Assembly: GCF_009725985.1 (NCBI RefSeq)
Contig: NZ_RCNR01000045.1
Span: forward strand, 1 to 37,803
Length of the DNA: 37,803 bases
From: Zobellia amurskyensis
Lineage (GTDB): Bacteria > Bacteroidota > Bacteroidia > Flavobacteriales > Flavobacteriaceae
Reading direction: 5' to 3'
Made by a program: the position numbers and the translations under genes. This document shows positions 8,055-16,845 of the stretch, piece by piece; position 1 is the stretch's first letter; the number at the start of each line of letters is the position of its first letter. The notes beneath the pieces were generated by a model. The model did no database searches and had not been told where the DNA came from. It was given only the letters and a program-made list of their open reading frames with translations.

Positions 8055-9392
8055 ATGTATAAGTTTTCAAACAAATTAAAGATAGGTTCCTTTATTTTAA
8101 TGGCCCTTGGGATACTTGGTATTGCTATCGGTTTTATATCGGCGCCTAGTACTGTAGAAGAGGCTAAAGCTATCGTAGCTAGTCATGGTGACGGTCACGG
8201 AGATGCACATGGTGCTGCTGATGCTCATGAAGTAGCTGCATCAGGTCATGGTGAAGCTGTTGAATCTCACGGAGAGGCACATGATTCTTCTCATGATGAG
8301 CATTTGTTACATCAATTACAGAATAAGCCATGGGCTGCATTATATGTAGCAGCATTCTTTTTCTTTATGATTGCTTTGGGTGTACTTGCCTTTTATGCCA
8401 TACAACGTGCAGCGCAAGCAGGTTGGTCTCCATTGTTGTTTAGGGTAATGGAAGGTATTACGGCATATTTAGTTCCTGGTGGAGTTATCGTTTTCGTGAT
8501 ATTGTTGTTGTCAGTTTTACATATGAACCATTTATTTGTATGGATGGATGCGGATGTAGTTGCGCATGACAAACTTCTGCAAGGAAAAGCTGGGTATTTG
8601 AACCCTACTTTCTTTTTAATTAGAGCGGCTATATTTTTGGCCGGTTGGATATTTTATAGAGAGTACTCTAGAAAACTATCTTTAAGACAAGATGAGTCTG
8701 ATGACAATTCTAATTTTAAATTGAATTTTAGATGGTCTGCCGGTTTCTTGGTATTCTATTTGGTTTCTGAGTCTATTATGTCTTGGGATTGGATTATGAG
8801 TGTTGATCCGCACTGGTTCAGTACACTTTTCGGATGGTATGTATTTGCAAGTATGTTTGTGTCTGGTATCACTGTAATTGCAATGGTAACTGTATACTTA
8901 AAATCTAGAGGGTATTTGCCAGATGTAAACAACAGCCATATACACGATTTGGCTAAGTTTATGTTCGGTATCAGTATATTTTGGACATACCTATGGTTCT
9001 CTCAATTCATGCTTATATGGTATTCCAATATTCCTGAGGAGGTTACTTACTATGTAACGCGTATTGCAGATTACAGATTGCCATTCTTTGGAATGATAGT
9101 AATGAACTTTTTGTTCCCTGTGTTGCTTTTAATGAATAGCGATTTCAAACGTATGAACTGGTTTGTGATTTTGACGGGTATCGTTATCTTAGCTGGGCAC
9201 TACATGGATATTTTCAATATGATTATGCCATCAACTGTTGGAGATCAATGGTTTATAGGTATTCCGGAAATTGGAGCTGTTCTTTTCTTTGCAGGTTTGT
9301 TTATTTTCTGGATATTCCGTGCTTTGACAACTGCGCCTTTACAGCCTAAGCGTAACCCGTTTATTGAGGAAAGCAGACATTTTCATTATTAG
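8055..9392 (+). CDS. actF: Alternative complex III subunit ActF, ActC-like membrane protein with His-rich loop
   Basis: Second NrfD/PsrC-like integral membrane subunit of alternative complex III, paralogous to ActC, 445 residues with about ten hydrophobic helices. Between the first helix (about 8-30) and the second (about 95-117) lies a polar segment with ten histidines within residues 44-86, in repeats of the type HGDGHGDAHG. This should form an exposed loop; its function is not known. ActF is believed to lack a complete quinol site and to contribute to complex architecture or proton movement. It lies 15 bases after actE and 30 bases before cox2, joining the act genes to the oxidase genes. 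Confidence 0.92.
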   Translation: MYKFSNKLKIGSFILMALGILGIAIGFISAPSTVEEAKAIVASHGDGHGDAHGAADAHEVAASGHGEAVESHGEAHDSSHDEHLLHQLQNKPWAALYVAAFFFFMIALGVLAFYAIQRAAQAGWSPLLFRVMEGITAYLVPGGVIVFVILLLSVLHMNHLFVWMDADVVAHDKLLQGKAGYLNPTFFLIRAAIFLAGWIFYREYSRKLSLRQDESDDNSNFKLNFRWSAGFLVFYLVSESIMSWDWIMSVDPHWFSTLFGWYVFASMFVSGITVIAMVTVYLKSRGYLPDVNNSHIHDLAKFMFGISIFWTYLWFSQFMLIWYSNIPEEVTYYVTRIADYRLPFFGMIVMNFLFPVLLLMNSDFKRMNWFVILTGIVILAGHYMDIFNMIMPSTVGDQWFIGIPEIGAVLFFAGLFIFWIFRALTTAPLQPKRNPFIEESRHFHY

Positions 9393-9422
9393 TATTTTTA
9401 ACGTATAATAGTAGAACATACG

Positions 9423-10526
9423 ATGACTACATTATTGACTTTAGTGGTTTTAGCCCTGGTGGCAATTGCGATATGGCAGATGACGAAGATATTCGAATTG
9501 TCTCAGCTCAAGGCCGAAAATTCCCAAATAGCCAACGATTCGGATAACAAGACGAATGGATACCTTCTGTTCGCTTTTCTTATCTTTATCTACGGAATTA
9601 CAATTTTCAGTTTTTGGAAATATTCAAAGTTTTTACTCCCTGAAGCGGCTTCGGCGCACGGTGCAGAGTATGATTCTTTAATGTTAGTGTCGTTCATAAT
9701 TATTTTCATAGTACAAACGCTTACACAAGCTTTGTTACACTATTTTGGTTACAAATATCGCGGAGTAGAGGGGCAAAGAGCTCTTTTCTTTGCAGATAGC
9801 GATCGTCTTGAATTTATTTGGACTATCATTCCTGTGATTGTTTTATCGGGTCTTATCCTATGGGGATTGTATACCTGGACAACTATTATGGATGTTAATG
9901 ATGAGGATGACCCATTAATTGTAGAGCTTTATGCGCAGCAATTTAACTGGACTGCTAGATACGGTGGTGAGGACAACGTTTTAGGTAAGGCTAACGTTAG
10001 AATGATCGATATTAATAAAGCTAATGTACTTGGTTTGGATGAGTCTGATACTTACGCAGCAGATGATATTATCGTAAAAGAATTACACTTGCCAGTGGGT
10101 AGAAAAGTAAACTTTAAAATGCGTTCACAAGATGTATTGCACTCTGCATACATGCCACATTTTAGAGCTCAAATGAACTGTGTACCTGGTATGATTACTG
10201 AATTTTCTTTCACACCAATTTATACTACTGAAGAAATGCGCCAGAATCCTGATGTGGCGGATAAAGTAAAACGTACAAATGAAATTAGGTCAGAGAGAGC
10301 AGCCAATGGTGAAGAAAATTCTGACCCATGGGAGTTCGATTATATTTTGCTTTGTAATAAAATTTGTGGAAAGTCGCATTACAATATGCAAATGAAGATT
10401 ATTGTAGAGACTCAGGAAGAGTATGATGCATGGATAGCCGAACAAAAAACCTTTGGGCAGAATGTAATGGGCCAAGCATCTACAGATGAATTCAAGAACA
10501 TTGAAACAGCTACAGCTAGTCATTAA
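9423..10526 (+). CDS. coxB: Cytochrome c oxidase subunit II (CuA)
   Basis: CuA-bearing subunit of an aa3-type oxidase, 367 residues. The binuclear copper site is visible as C311-x3-C315-x3-H319-x2-M322 (CNKICGKSHYNM), with the earlier histidine in VLHSAYMPHF. The N-terminus is longer than in typical bacterial subunit II: besides the usual two-helix hairpin (about 85-112 and 130-155) there are two extra hydrophobic helices at about 3-22 and 42-62. There is no C-terminal cytochrome c domain, which fits direct electron delivery from the adjacent alternative complex III. A 10-bp hairpin starts on the stop codon, before cox1. Confidence 0.94.
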   Translation: MTTLLTLVVLALVAIAIWQMTKIFELSQLKAENSQIANDSDNKTNGYLLFAFLIFIYGITIFSFWKYSKFLLPEAASAHGAEYDSLMLVSFIIIFIVQTLTQALLHYFGYKYRGVEGQRALFFADSDRLEFIWTIIPVIVLSGLILWGLYTWTTIMDVNDEDDPLIVELYAQQFNWTARYGGEDNVLGKANVRMIDINKANVLGLDESDTYAADDIIVKELHLPVGRKVNFKMRSQDVLHSAYMPHFRAQMNCVPGMITEFSFTPIYTTEEMRQNPDVADKVKRTNEIRSERAANGEENSDPWEFDYILLCNKICGKSHYNMQMKIIVETQEEYDAWIAEQKTFGQNVMGQASTDEFKNIETATASH

Positions 10527-10549
10527 TACGAATTAGGGTATTCGTATTA
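10524..10549 (+). promoter_or_regulatory. Intercistronic hairpin overlapping the cox2 stop codon
   Basis: A perfect 10-bp inverted repeat (TAATACGAAT / ATTCGTATTA) with a 6-base loop TAGGGT begins at the TAA stop of cox2. It is not followed by a T-run, so it is not a classic terminator. It may act as an mRNA processing or stability element, or as a partial attenuator between cox2 and cox1. The structure is seen; the function is inferred. Confidence 0.5.
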
Positions 10550-10600
10550 TATAGTCAAAGAGAGCTTTAAAGGAAAATTTAAAATTAAAGAATAACAAAT

Positions 10601-12427
10601 ATGTCTGTTACTGCAAATGCACAGGTAGATGACCATGCCCATGACGATCATGAGCATCACCACAAACAAACTTTTGTAACCAAATATATATTTAGTCAAG
10701 ATCATAAAATGATCTCTAGACAGTATTTGATTACTGGTTTGATAATGGGCGCGTTAGGTATCGCAATGTCAATTATGTTCCGTATGCAATTGGCATGGCC
10801 GGGGGAATCTTTTGGAATATTTGAAGCTTTCTTAGGAAAGTGGGCGCCAGAAGGAGTTATGGATGCAGATGTATATTTGGCATTGGTAACGATTCACGGT
10901 ACGTTAATGGTATTTTTTGTACTTACTCAGGGCTTGAGTGGTACGTTCAGTAACTTACTTATTCCATTGCAGATTGGGGCACGTGATATGGCTTCAGGCT
11001 TTTTGAACATGGTTTCATATTGGTTGTTCTTTTTGTCTTCTATAATAATGATTTCTTCATTATTTGTTGAGGCGGGACCAGCAGCTGCAGGATGGACAAT
11101 TTATCCGCCATTAAGTGCATTGCCAATGGCTCAGCCAGGTTCAGGTATGGGTATGACATTATGGTTGGTATCTATGGCCATATTCATTGCTTCTTCTCTT
11201 ATGGGGTCATTGAATTACGTGGTAACTGTAATCAACCTTCGTACAAAAGGTATGTCTATGACAAGATTGCCGTTAACTATTTGGGCATTCTTTGTAACCG
11301 CTATCATTGGTATTATATCGTTTCCAGTATTATTATCTGCAGCATTGTTGTTAATAATGGATAGAAGTTTCGGAACATCGTTCTTCTTGTCCGATATTTT
11401 TATACAAGGAGAAGTATTGCACTATCAAGGTGGGTCTCCAGTATTATATGAGCACCTTTTTTGGTTCTTGGGTCACCCAGAGGTATATATTGTAATTTTA
11501 CCGGCAATGGGTATTGTATCCGAGGTAATGGCAGTAAATGCTAGAAAACCTATTTTTGGTTACCGTGCCATGATTGCTTCTATTTTAGCAATTGCTTTCT
11601 TGTCAACAATCGTTTGGGGTCACCACATGTTTATTTCTGGTATGAACCCGTTCCTAGGTTCGGTATTTACATTTACAACTCTTTTAATTGCTATTCCATC
11701 TGCAGTAAAAGCGTTTAACTGGATTACTACACTTTGGAAAGGTAACCTCCAATTGAATCCTGCAATGTTGTATTCAATAGGTATGGTATCTACCTTTATT
11801 ACTGGTGGTCTTACAGGTATTATTTTAGGAGATAGTACGTTGGATATTAACGTTCATGATACGTACTTTGTAATTGCTCACTTCCACTTGGTAATGGGTA
11901 TCTCTGCTCTATATGGTATGTTTGCTGGTATTTATCACTGGTTCCCTACTATGTTCGAAGGAAAGATGATGAACAAGAACTTAGGGTATGTCCATTTCTG
12001 GATTACTGCTGTTGGTTCATACGGTATTTTCTTCCCAATGCATTTTGTAGGTATGGCTGGTGTACCAAGAAGGTACTACGAGAATACGGCTTTCCCAATG
12101 TTTGATGAATTAACTGATATTCAAGTGTTGATGACGGTGTTTGCCATTATCACAGCAGGTGCACAACTTATATTTGTATTCAACTTTGTTAGAAGTATTT
12201 TCTACGGTAAGATAGGTCCTAAGAATCCATGGAAAGCCACTACTTTGGAGTGGACTACGCCACAGGAACACATTCATGGTAACTGGCCAGGAGCTATTCC
12301 TGAAGTTCACCGTTGGGCATATGATTATAGTAAAGTAGATGAGAACGACGAGTACATTATACCTGGGCAGGATTTTGTGCCACAGACAGTACCGTTGCAA
12401 AAAGATGAAGAAGAGCTTCAGCATTAA
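10601..12427 (+). CDS. coxA: Cytochrome c oxidase subunit I (heme a / heme a3-CuB), A1 type
   Basis: Catalytic subunit of an aa3-type heme-copper oxidase, 608 residues with about twelve or more transmembrane helices. Metal ligands are visible: H99 (TIHGTLM) and H429 for the low-spin heme, H427 for heme a3 (the HFH pair), and H292, H341, H342 for CuB. H292-P-E294-V-Y296 supplies the cross-linked tyrosine and the glutamate of the D channel, marking A1 type. The N-terminus before the first helix is His/Asp-rich, with six histidines between residues 12 and 21. It is the last gene of the act-cox operon; a strong terminator follows 24 bases after the stop. Confidence 0.96.
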   Translation: MSVTANAQVDDHAHDDHEHHHKQTFVTKYIFSQDHKMISRQYLITGLIMGALGIAMSIMFRMQLAWPGESFGIFEAFLGKWAPEGVMDADVYLALVTIHGTLMVFFVLTQGLSGTFSNLLIPLQIGARDMASGFLNMVSYWLFFLSSIIMISSLFVEAGPAAAGWTIYPPLSALPMAQPGSGMGMTLWLVSMAIFIASSLMGSLNYVVTVINLRTKGMSMTRLPLTIWAFFVTAIIGIISFPVLLSAALLLIMDRSFGTSFFLSDIFIQGEVLHYQGGSPVLYEHLFWFLGHPEVYIVILPAMGIVSEVMAVNARKPIFGYRAMIASILAIAFLSTIVWGHHMFISGMNPFLGSVFTFTTLLIAIPSAVKAFNWITTLWKGNLQLNPAMLYSIGMVSTFITGGLTGIILGDSTLDINVHDTYFVIAHFHLVMGISALYGMFAGIYHWFPTMFEGKMMNKNLGYVHFWITAVGSYGIFFPMHFVGMAGVPRRYYENTAFPMFDELTDIQVLMTVFAIITAGAQLIFVFNFVRSIFYGKIGPKNPWKATTLEWTTPQEHIHGNWPGAIPEVHRWAYDYSKVDENDEYIIPGQDFVPQTVPLQKDEEELQH

Positions 12428-12450
12428 TTTACTGGACTAACTCAAATAAA

Positions 12451-12483
12451 AATGCCCAACTTTAATAGTTGGGCATTTTTTTT
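12451..12483 (+). terminator. Rho-independent terminator of the act-cox operon
   Basis: A perfect 10-bp stem, AATGCCCAAC (12451-12460) with GTTGGGCATT (12468-12477), a 7-base loop, and a run of eight T (12476-12483). It lies just after cox1. Confidence 0.93.
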
Positions 12484-12506
12484 GATACTTTTATTTAACA
12501 TTCTTA

Positions 12507-12535
12507 TTGGATAAGAACAATATAGGATACATTTG
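12507..12535 (+). promoter_or_regulatory. Putative promoter of the DUF2807 gene
   Basis: TTG at 12507-12509 and TACATTTG at 12528-12535 fit the Bacteroidota -33/-7 consensus (TTG, TAnnTTTG) with an 18-base spacer. The ATG at 12585 is about 50 bases further on. It follows the act-cox terminator, as expected for a new transcription unit. Confidence 0.55.
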
Positions 12536-12584
12536 CAAATTATAAAAGATGGGTCTAATTAACTGATATCAAAGGTGCTATAGT

Positions 12585-13406
12585 ATGAGGAATTTAGTTT
12601 TTTTATTTGCTTTATTGTTTACTTTTCAGGCTTTTGCGCAACGTAAGCCTAAAATAAAAGGGAACAAGGCGGTGATAGATGTATATCAAGAATTACCTCC
12701 TTTTCATGCTATTGAATTGCGTGATGACCTTGAGATTAAACTACATGACTCAACAGAAGAAGGTATAGCAATTACGGCTGATGATAATTTAATTGATGTC
12801 TTAAGGTTTAAGGTTCAAGATAGTGTATTACAGATTAGTTCGTTTTACAATATCACCCGAAAAAAGAAGTTGGAAATTACGGTTAACTATATTTATTTAG
12901 AGGCCATTACAATGTTTGATGGTGAGATTGATATGGATGGAGCTGTAAATGCCAAGGACCTTTATGTAGATATGCATGAATCTGCAAAGTTGAATTTGAA
13001 TGCCGATGCTGAAGTCTTCAATATTAATATGGAAGGGAACAGTTCAGGAGAATTCAATTTAAAGGGCCAAGAGATAAACTTAGTACTGAAAGATAGGGTT
13101 GATGTAAAAATATTCGGGACGAGTGATTTGAGTAACATCAAGATGTATAAAAACGCTACGGCCATCCTGGAAGGAACAACCTTTGAATTATATGCCAACC
13201 TATTCGAAAATTCAAATTTGAAAGGCGAAAAGTTAGAATCCGAAGCTGTTTATCTTACCATAGAAGAATCTGCCACTGCCGATGTAAACAGTACCAAGAC
13301 CATACAACTTTCATCAAGTGGTAATGCTAGAACCCATTTATATGGAGAAGGCAAGGTAGAGGTAATCGATTTTCTTGATACTTCTGAGTTACATAAAGAG
13401 AAATAG
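12585..13406 (+). CDS. Secreted head GIN domain (DUF2807) protein
   Basis: A 273-residue exported protein of unknown biochemical role. Residues 1-18 form a signal peptide ending in FQAFA, before QRKPKIK. The rest has the DUF2807 (putative auto-transporter adhesin, head GIN domain) pattern: an opening strand like PPFHAIELRDDLEIKL, then repeated short beta strands with regularly spaced small and Asn/Asp residues (about 100-270), suggesting a right-handed beta-helix. Such proteins are common and often multicopy in Flavobacteriia, located in the periplasm or at the cell surface. It is a single-gene unit with its own probable promoter and converges on the acyl-CoA oxidase gene with only 31 bases between the stops. 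Confidence 0.75.
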   Translation: MRNLVFLFALLFTFQAFAQRKPKIKGNKAVIDVYQELPPFHAIELRDDLEIKLHDSTEEGIAITADDNLIDVLRFKVQDSVLQISSFYNITRKKKLEITVNYIYLEAITMFDGEIDMDGAVNAKDLYVDMHESAKLNLNADAEVFNINMEGNSSGEFNLKGQEINLVLKDRVDVKIFGTSDLSNIKMYKNATAILEGTTFELYANLFENSNLKGEKLESEAVYLTIEESATADVNSTKTIQLSSSGNARTHLYGEGKVEVIDFLDTSELHKEK

Positions 13407-13437
13407 TGCGCTAAGTTCAATGGGCGAATAGGGTGAT

Positions 13438-15702
13438 CTAGTTAGCTATAGGTGCGCTCATACAATGTTCAGGTATTCCAAAACCATCTACCAAGACACC
13501 AATATGAGGTCTCAGTTCACTGGAAAGGCGTTCTACACGTTGCCGTATTGCCTTGGATTTCGTTCCTCCAATATAACCTTGTTCTAGATACCATTCCGCA
13601 TCTTGTCTTATAGTATGAAGCGCATGTAGCGTTCCTAGTTTCTGAAACAGAGCTCTGTTTTTAGTGTCGGGTATCGTTTCCGCAAAATCACTGTAGGTGT
13701 TATAAGCTAGTTCGTTGCTGTAGGCTTTGCCCAAAGCTAGTAAATGACTTTGCACTTTCAGAAAGGCCTGGTAAGACGGCACACCTGTTTTAATGTAGTC
13801 CCTAATGCGCATGGCCAATGTGTATGTTAAGCGTCTGGTACGATATTCAAAGGCATGTTTATGGAACTTGGGGTTGTACAAGTGGTCCTTATCTACTTTA
13901 TTACTGTATATAGGGTTTATTGTAGTTAATTTATCATTGATTTGTATACCCAGTATTTTTAGTACGGCGGAAAATCCTGCACTATTAAACTCCGATTTAA
14001 AGTCAGATAGAACTCCTTTCGCAGCCAATAATAACAACACGGTATTATCTCCTTCAAAAGTGGTGAAGATATCTACATCGCCTTTTAGATCGGCTATTCG
14101 GTTTTCTAAAAGGTATCCTTTTCCGCCACAAGCCTCACGACATTCCTGAATAGTATCGTTAGCGTACCATGTTATTATAGATTTTAAGCCAGCAACTTGG
14201 GTTTCTACTTTTCGTTTGTCGGGTTGGGATGGGTCGCAATACTGTTCCATCATCTTATCCAAAGTTACATGGTATACATAGGCACTGGCTACTAAAGGTG
14301 TTAGGCGCAACTGGTGTGTTGGGTAATCCATTAAAAGGTCTTCCTGGATTTTTATGCTATCATTGAATTGTCTTCGCTTTAATGCATGTTTAATGGCTAC
14401 TGCCAAAGCAAATTTGGCTCCTCCAAGGCCTGCTCTTGCAACGCAAATCCTTCCGCCAACCAAAGTGCCGAGCATGGTAAAGAAACGTTTATTCGGGTTT
14501 TTTATGTCCGAATGGTAGGTGCCGTCTTCCTTAATGTCCCCGTATTTATTCAGTAGGTTTTCTCTCGGTACGGCAACCTGATTAAACCATATTTTTCCAT
14601 TATCAACTCCGTTAAGGCCTAGTTTGTAACCGTTATCCTCTACTGTTACTCCAGGTAAAAGATCATGCTTCTCATTCCTAAGTGGAACAAGGATGGCATG
14701 TACGCCTTCGTTTTTTCCATTAACAATCAGTTGTGCAAATACAGATGCCATCTTTGAATGCAGCGCATTACCAATATATTCCTTATTGTCATTTTTGCCT
14801 GGGGTGTGAATAACAAGTTGGTCAGTTTCATTGTTGTACGTTGCGGTGGTCTTAATACCCCGGACGTTAGATCCGTGACCGGTTTCGGTCATGGCAAAAC
14901 AACCTAAAAGTTCGGCCTTACCTGTTTTGGATAGATAGAGGTCGTGATGTTTTTTGGTGCCTAGTTTTTGTATGCTCCCGCCAAAGAGCCCAAATTGGAC
15001 ACCGAATTTTATAGATAAGCTACCATCGGTAAACATCATATTTTCGAACATATAGGCGTAACCTTCCATGTCATTCGTTCCTCCATATGCTTCTGGGTAT
15101 GCCATGGCACCATAACCTTTACCGGCTAAAAATTTTACTTGGTTCAAAACAACATTTCTGAAATCTTCTTTGTTCCGATGCACTTCCCATTTAAAAATGG
15201 GATCGGCCAATACTTTTCTGAAATTACCAACAACCTTTGCATGCTTTCCTTTTAAAATAATATCGATTTCATGACTATTATAAAAATCAGAAGTAGTTTC
15301 GTGGTCAACTTGAACATCAAAGAGATGATTGTAATGGTTGGGTTGGATGCCTAATTGAATTTCAATATGTTTCAATTGTTCGTTAAAAGGGCATTCGTCT
15401 TTATAATGGCATACGACCTTTTGGCTAAAGGTTGTTAATGGATATGTTTCACTTTCAACCAGTTTTGCTGCCGAGTTGGAAATCATTTGTTTCCATTTTT
15501 TTAATTCTGAATTGGGCGGTGGATTATTCGTGTCAAGCCATGCGAGCAAATGTGCCCTACTTTTTTCAGATAGAGTTTTGTCTGCATCTATGGCATTTTG
15601 TACAACATTTATTTCTGATGCTGTGAGCAAGTCGTCAGACCAAATGACATAATAAAAAGGAATATATTGGAGTATTTCTGAGGAGTAAGTGGAGTCTTGC
15701 AT
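13438..15702 (-). CDS. Acyl-CoA oxidase/dehydrogenase family flavoprotein, long form
   Basis: A 754-residue FAD enzyme expected to oxidise acyl-CoA to trans-2-enoyl-CoA in beta-oxidation. It is much longer than a standard acyl-CoA dehydrogenase (about 380) and resembles eukaryotic acyl-CoA oxidases. The flavin/substrate segment reads CFAMTETGHGSNVRG; the middle domain has VEDNGYKLGLNGVDNGKIWF; the catalytic-base region has CREACGGKGYL and then TFEGDNTV, with E550 the likely base. An N-terminal extension of about 100 residues and a long C-terminal helical domain (about 580-754) fit the oxidase architecture. Whether electrons go to O2 or to an electron-transfer flavoprotein cannot be told from sequence. 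It is a single minus-strand gene, divergent from ruvB. Confidence 0.85.
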   Translation of the reverse strand: MQDSTYSSEILQYIPFYYVIWSDDLLTASEINVVQNAIDADKTLSEKSRAHLLAWLDTNNPPPNSELKKWKQMISNSAAKLVESETYPLTTFSQKVVCHYKDECPFNEQLKHIEIQLGIQPNHYNHLFDVQVDHETTSDFYNSHEIDIILKGKHAKVVGNFRKVLADPIFKWEVHRNKEDFRNVVLNQVKFLAGKGYGAMAYPEAYGGTNDMEGYAYMFENMMFTDGSLSIKFGVQFGLFGGSIQKLGTKKHHDLYLSKTGKAELLGCFAMTETGHGSNVRGIKTTATYNNETDQLVIHTPGKNDNKEYIGNALHSKMASVFAQLIVNGKNEGVHAILVPLRNEKHDLLPGVTVEDNGYKLGLNGVDNGKIWFNQVAVPRENLLNKYGDIKEDGTYHSDIKNPNKRFFTMLGTLVGGRICVARAGLGGAKFALAVAIKHALKRRQFNDSIKIQEDLLMDYPTHQLRLTPLVASAYVYHVTLDKMMEQYCDPSQPDKRKVETQVAGLKSIITWYANDTIQECREACGGKGYLLENRIADLKGDVDIFTTFEGDNTVLLLLAAKGVLSDFKSEFNSAGFSAVLKILGIQINDKLTTINPIYSNKVDKDHLYNPKFHKHAFEYRTRRLTYTLAMRIRDYIKTGVPSYQAFLKVQSHLLALGKAYSNELAYNTYSDFAETIPDTKNRALFQKLGTLHALHTIRQDAEWYLEQGYIGGTKSKAIRQRVERLSSELRPHIGVLVDGFGIPEHCMSAPIAN

Positions 15703-15806
15703 AGAATGAAATTACGAAAATTATCTTCAAAGTAATACAGCTTCTGGCCATATAGAAAACGGTAGATTAGGGTTGTTAAGTATAGTGGGCTTGTTTCTTT
15801 TTCTGC

Positions 15807-15814
15807 TATCTTTG
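15807..15814 (+). promoter_or_regulatory. Putative -7 box of ruvB, very close to the start codon
   Basis: TATCTTTG matches TAnnTTTG and ends 7 bases before the ruvB ATG. No convincing TTG lies 18-21 bases upstream. If used, the transcript would have almost no 5' leader. Confidence 0.4.
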
Positions 15815-15821
15815 TTTTGAT

Positions 15822-16844
15822 ATGAATGAGTACTTAGACGCCGAGGGAGAGAATTTTACACCTGAGGAATTTGATATAGAAAGAGCTTTGCGCCCCATAA
15901 GTTTTGATGACTTTACGGGCCAAGAGCAAGTATTGGAGAATTTAAAGGTTTTTGTGGAAGCCGCCAATCAGAGAGGCGAGGCATTAGATCACACCTTGTT
16001 TCACGGCCCTCCAGGACTGGGTAAAACTACTTTGGCCCATATTCTGGCCAGTGAGCTGGGCGTGAGCATTAAAATTACCTCCGGGCCTGTTTTGGATAAA
16101 CCGGGCGATCTTGCCGGTCTGCTTACAAATTTGGATGAGCGCGATGTGCTTTTTATTGATGAAATACACCGCTTGAGCCCAATTGTAGAGGAGTACCTGT
16201 ATTCCGCTATGGAAGATTATAAAATTGATATCATGATCGAGTCGGGTCCTAATGCTCGATCAGTACAGATAAATCTGAATCCTTTTACACTTATAGGAGC
16301 TACTACCCGATCAGGTTTGTTGACGGCGCCTATGCGTGCACGATTTGGTATTCAGAGCCGTTTACAATATTATTCTACGGAATTACTATCAACAATTGTT
16401 GAGCGTAGTGCAGAAATATTAAAGGTGCCCATTACGCAAGATGCAGCAATTGAAATTGCGGGAAGGAGTAGGGGCACGCCTAGAATCTGTAATGCTCTTT
16501 TGCGGAGAGTACGAGATTTTGCTCAGATTAAGGGAAATGGAAGTATAGATATGGAAATTTCAAAATTCAGTCTAAAGGCATTAAATGTTGATGCTCATGG
16601 ATTGGATGAAATGGATAACAAGATTCTTACTACCATTATAGATAAATTTAAAGGGGGGCCAGTTGGTATAACTACTTTGGCTACTGCGGTTTCTGAAAGT
16701 GCGGAAACCATAGAAGAAGTATATGAGCCTTTTTTGATACAACAAGGTTTTATCATGCGCACACCGCGGGGCCGTGAGGTAACGGATTTGGCGTATAAGC
16801 ACTTGGGGAGGCTCAAAGGAGGAGTGCAACCAGGATTGTTTTAA
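15822..16844 (+). CDS. ruvB: Holliday junction branch migration ATPase RuvB
   Basis: AAA+ motor of the RuvABC resolvasome, 340 residues, the normal family length. Walker A is GPPGLGKT at 62-69 and Walker B ends in D113-E114-I115-H116. Sensor and arginine-finger regions follow ([18 protein letters not shown]), and the C-terminal winged helix ends with [17 protein letters not shown]. In the cytoplasm it forms hexameric rings on DNA loaded by RuvA, whose gene lies about 5 kb downstream rather than next door. queG begins 1 base after the stop, so the two are co-transcribed. An acyl-CoA oxidase gene is divergent upstream. Confidence 0.97.
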   Translation: MNEYLDAEGENFTPEEFDIERALRPISFDDFTGQEQVLENLKVFVEAANQRGEALDHTLFHGPPGLGKTTLAHILASELGVSIKITSGPVLDKPGDLAGLLTNLDERDVLFIDEIHRLSPIVEEYLYSAMEDYKIDIMIESGPNARSVQINLNPFTLIGATTRSGLLTAPMRARFGIQSRLQYYSTELLSTIVERSAEILKVPITQDAAIEIAGRSRGTPRICNALLRRVRDFAQIKGNGSIDMEISKFSLKALNVDAHGLDEMDNKILTTIIDKFKGGPVGITTLATAVSESAETIEEVYEPFLIQQGFIMRTPRGREVTDLAYKHLGRLKGGVQPGLF

Positions 16845-16845
16845 T

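Noticed and set aside
13805-14149. Plus-strand frame inside the acyl-CoA oxidase gene
   Set aside because: Antisense shadow; the opposite strand holds the catalytic flavoenzyme motifs.
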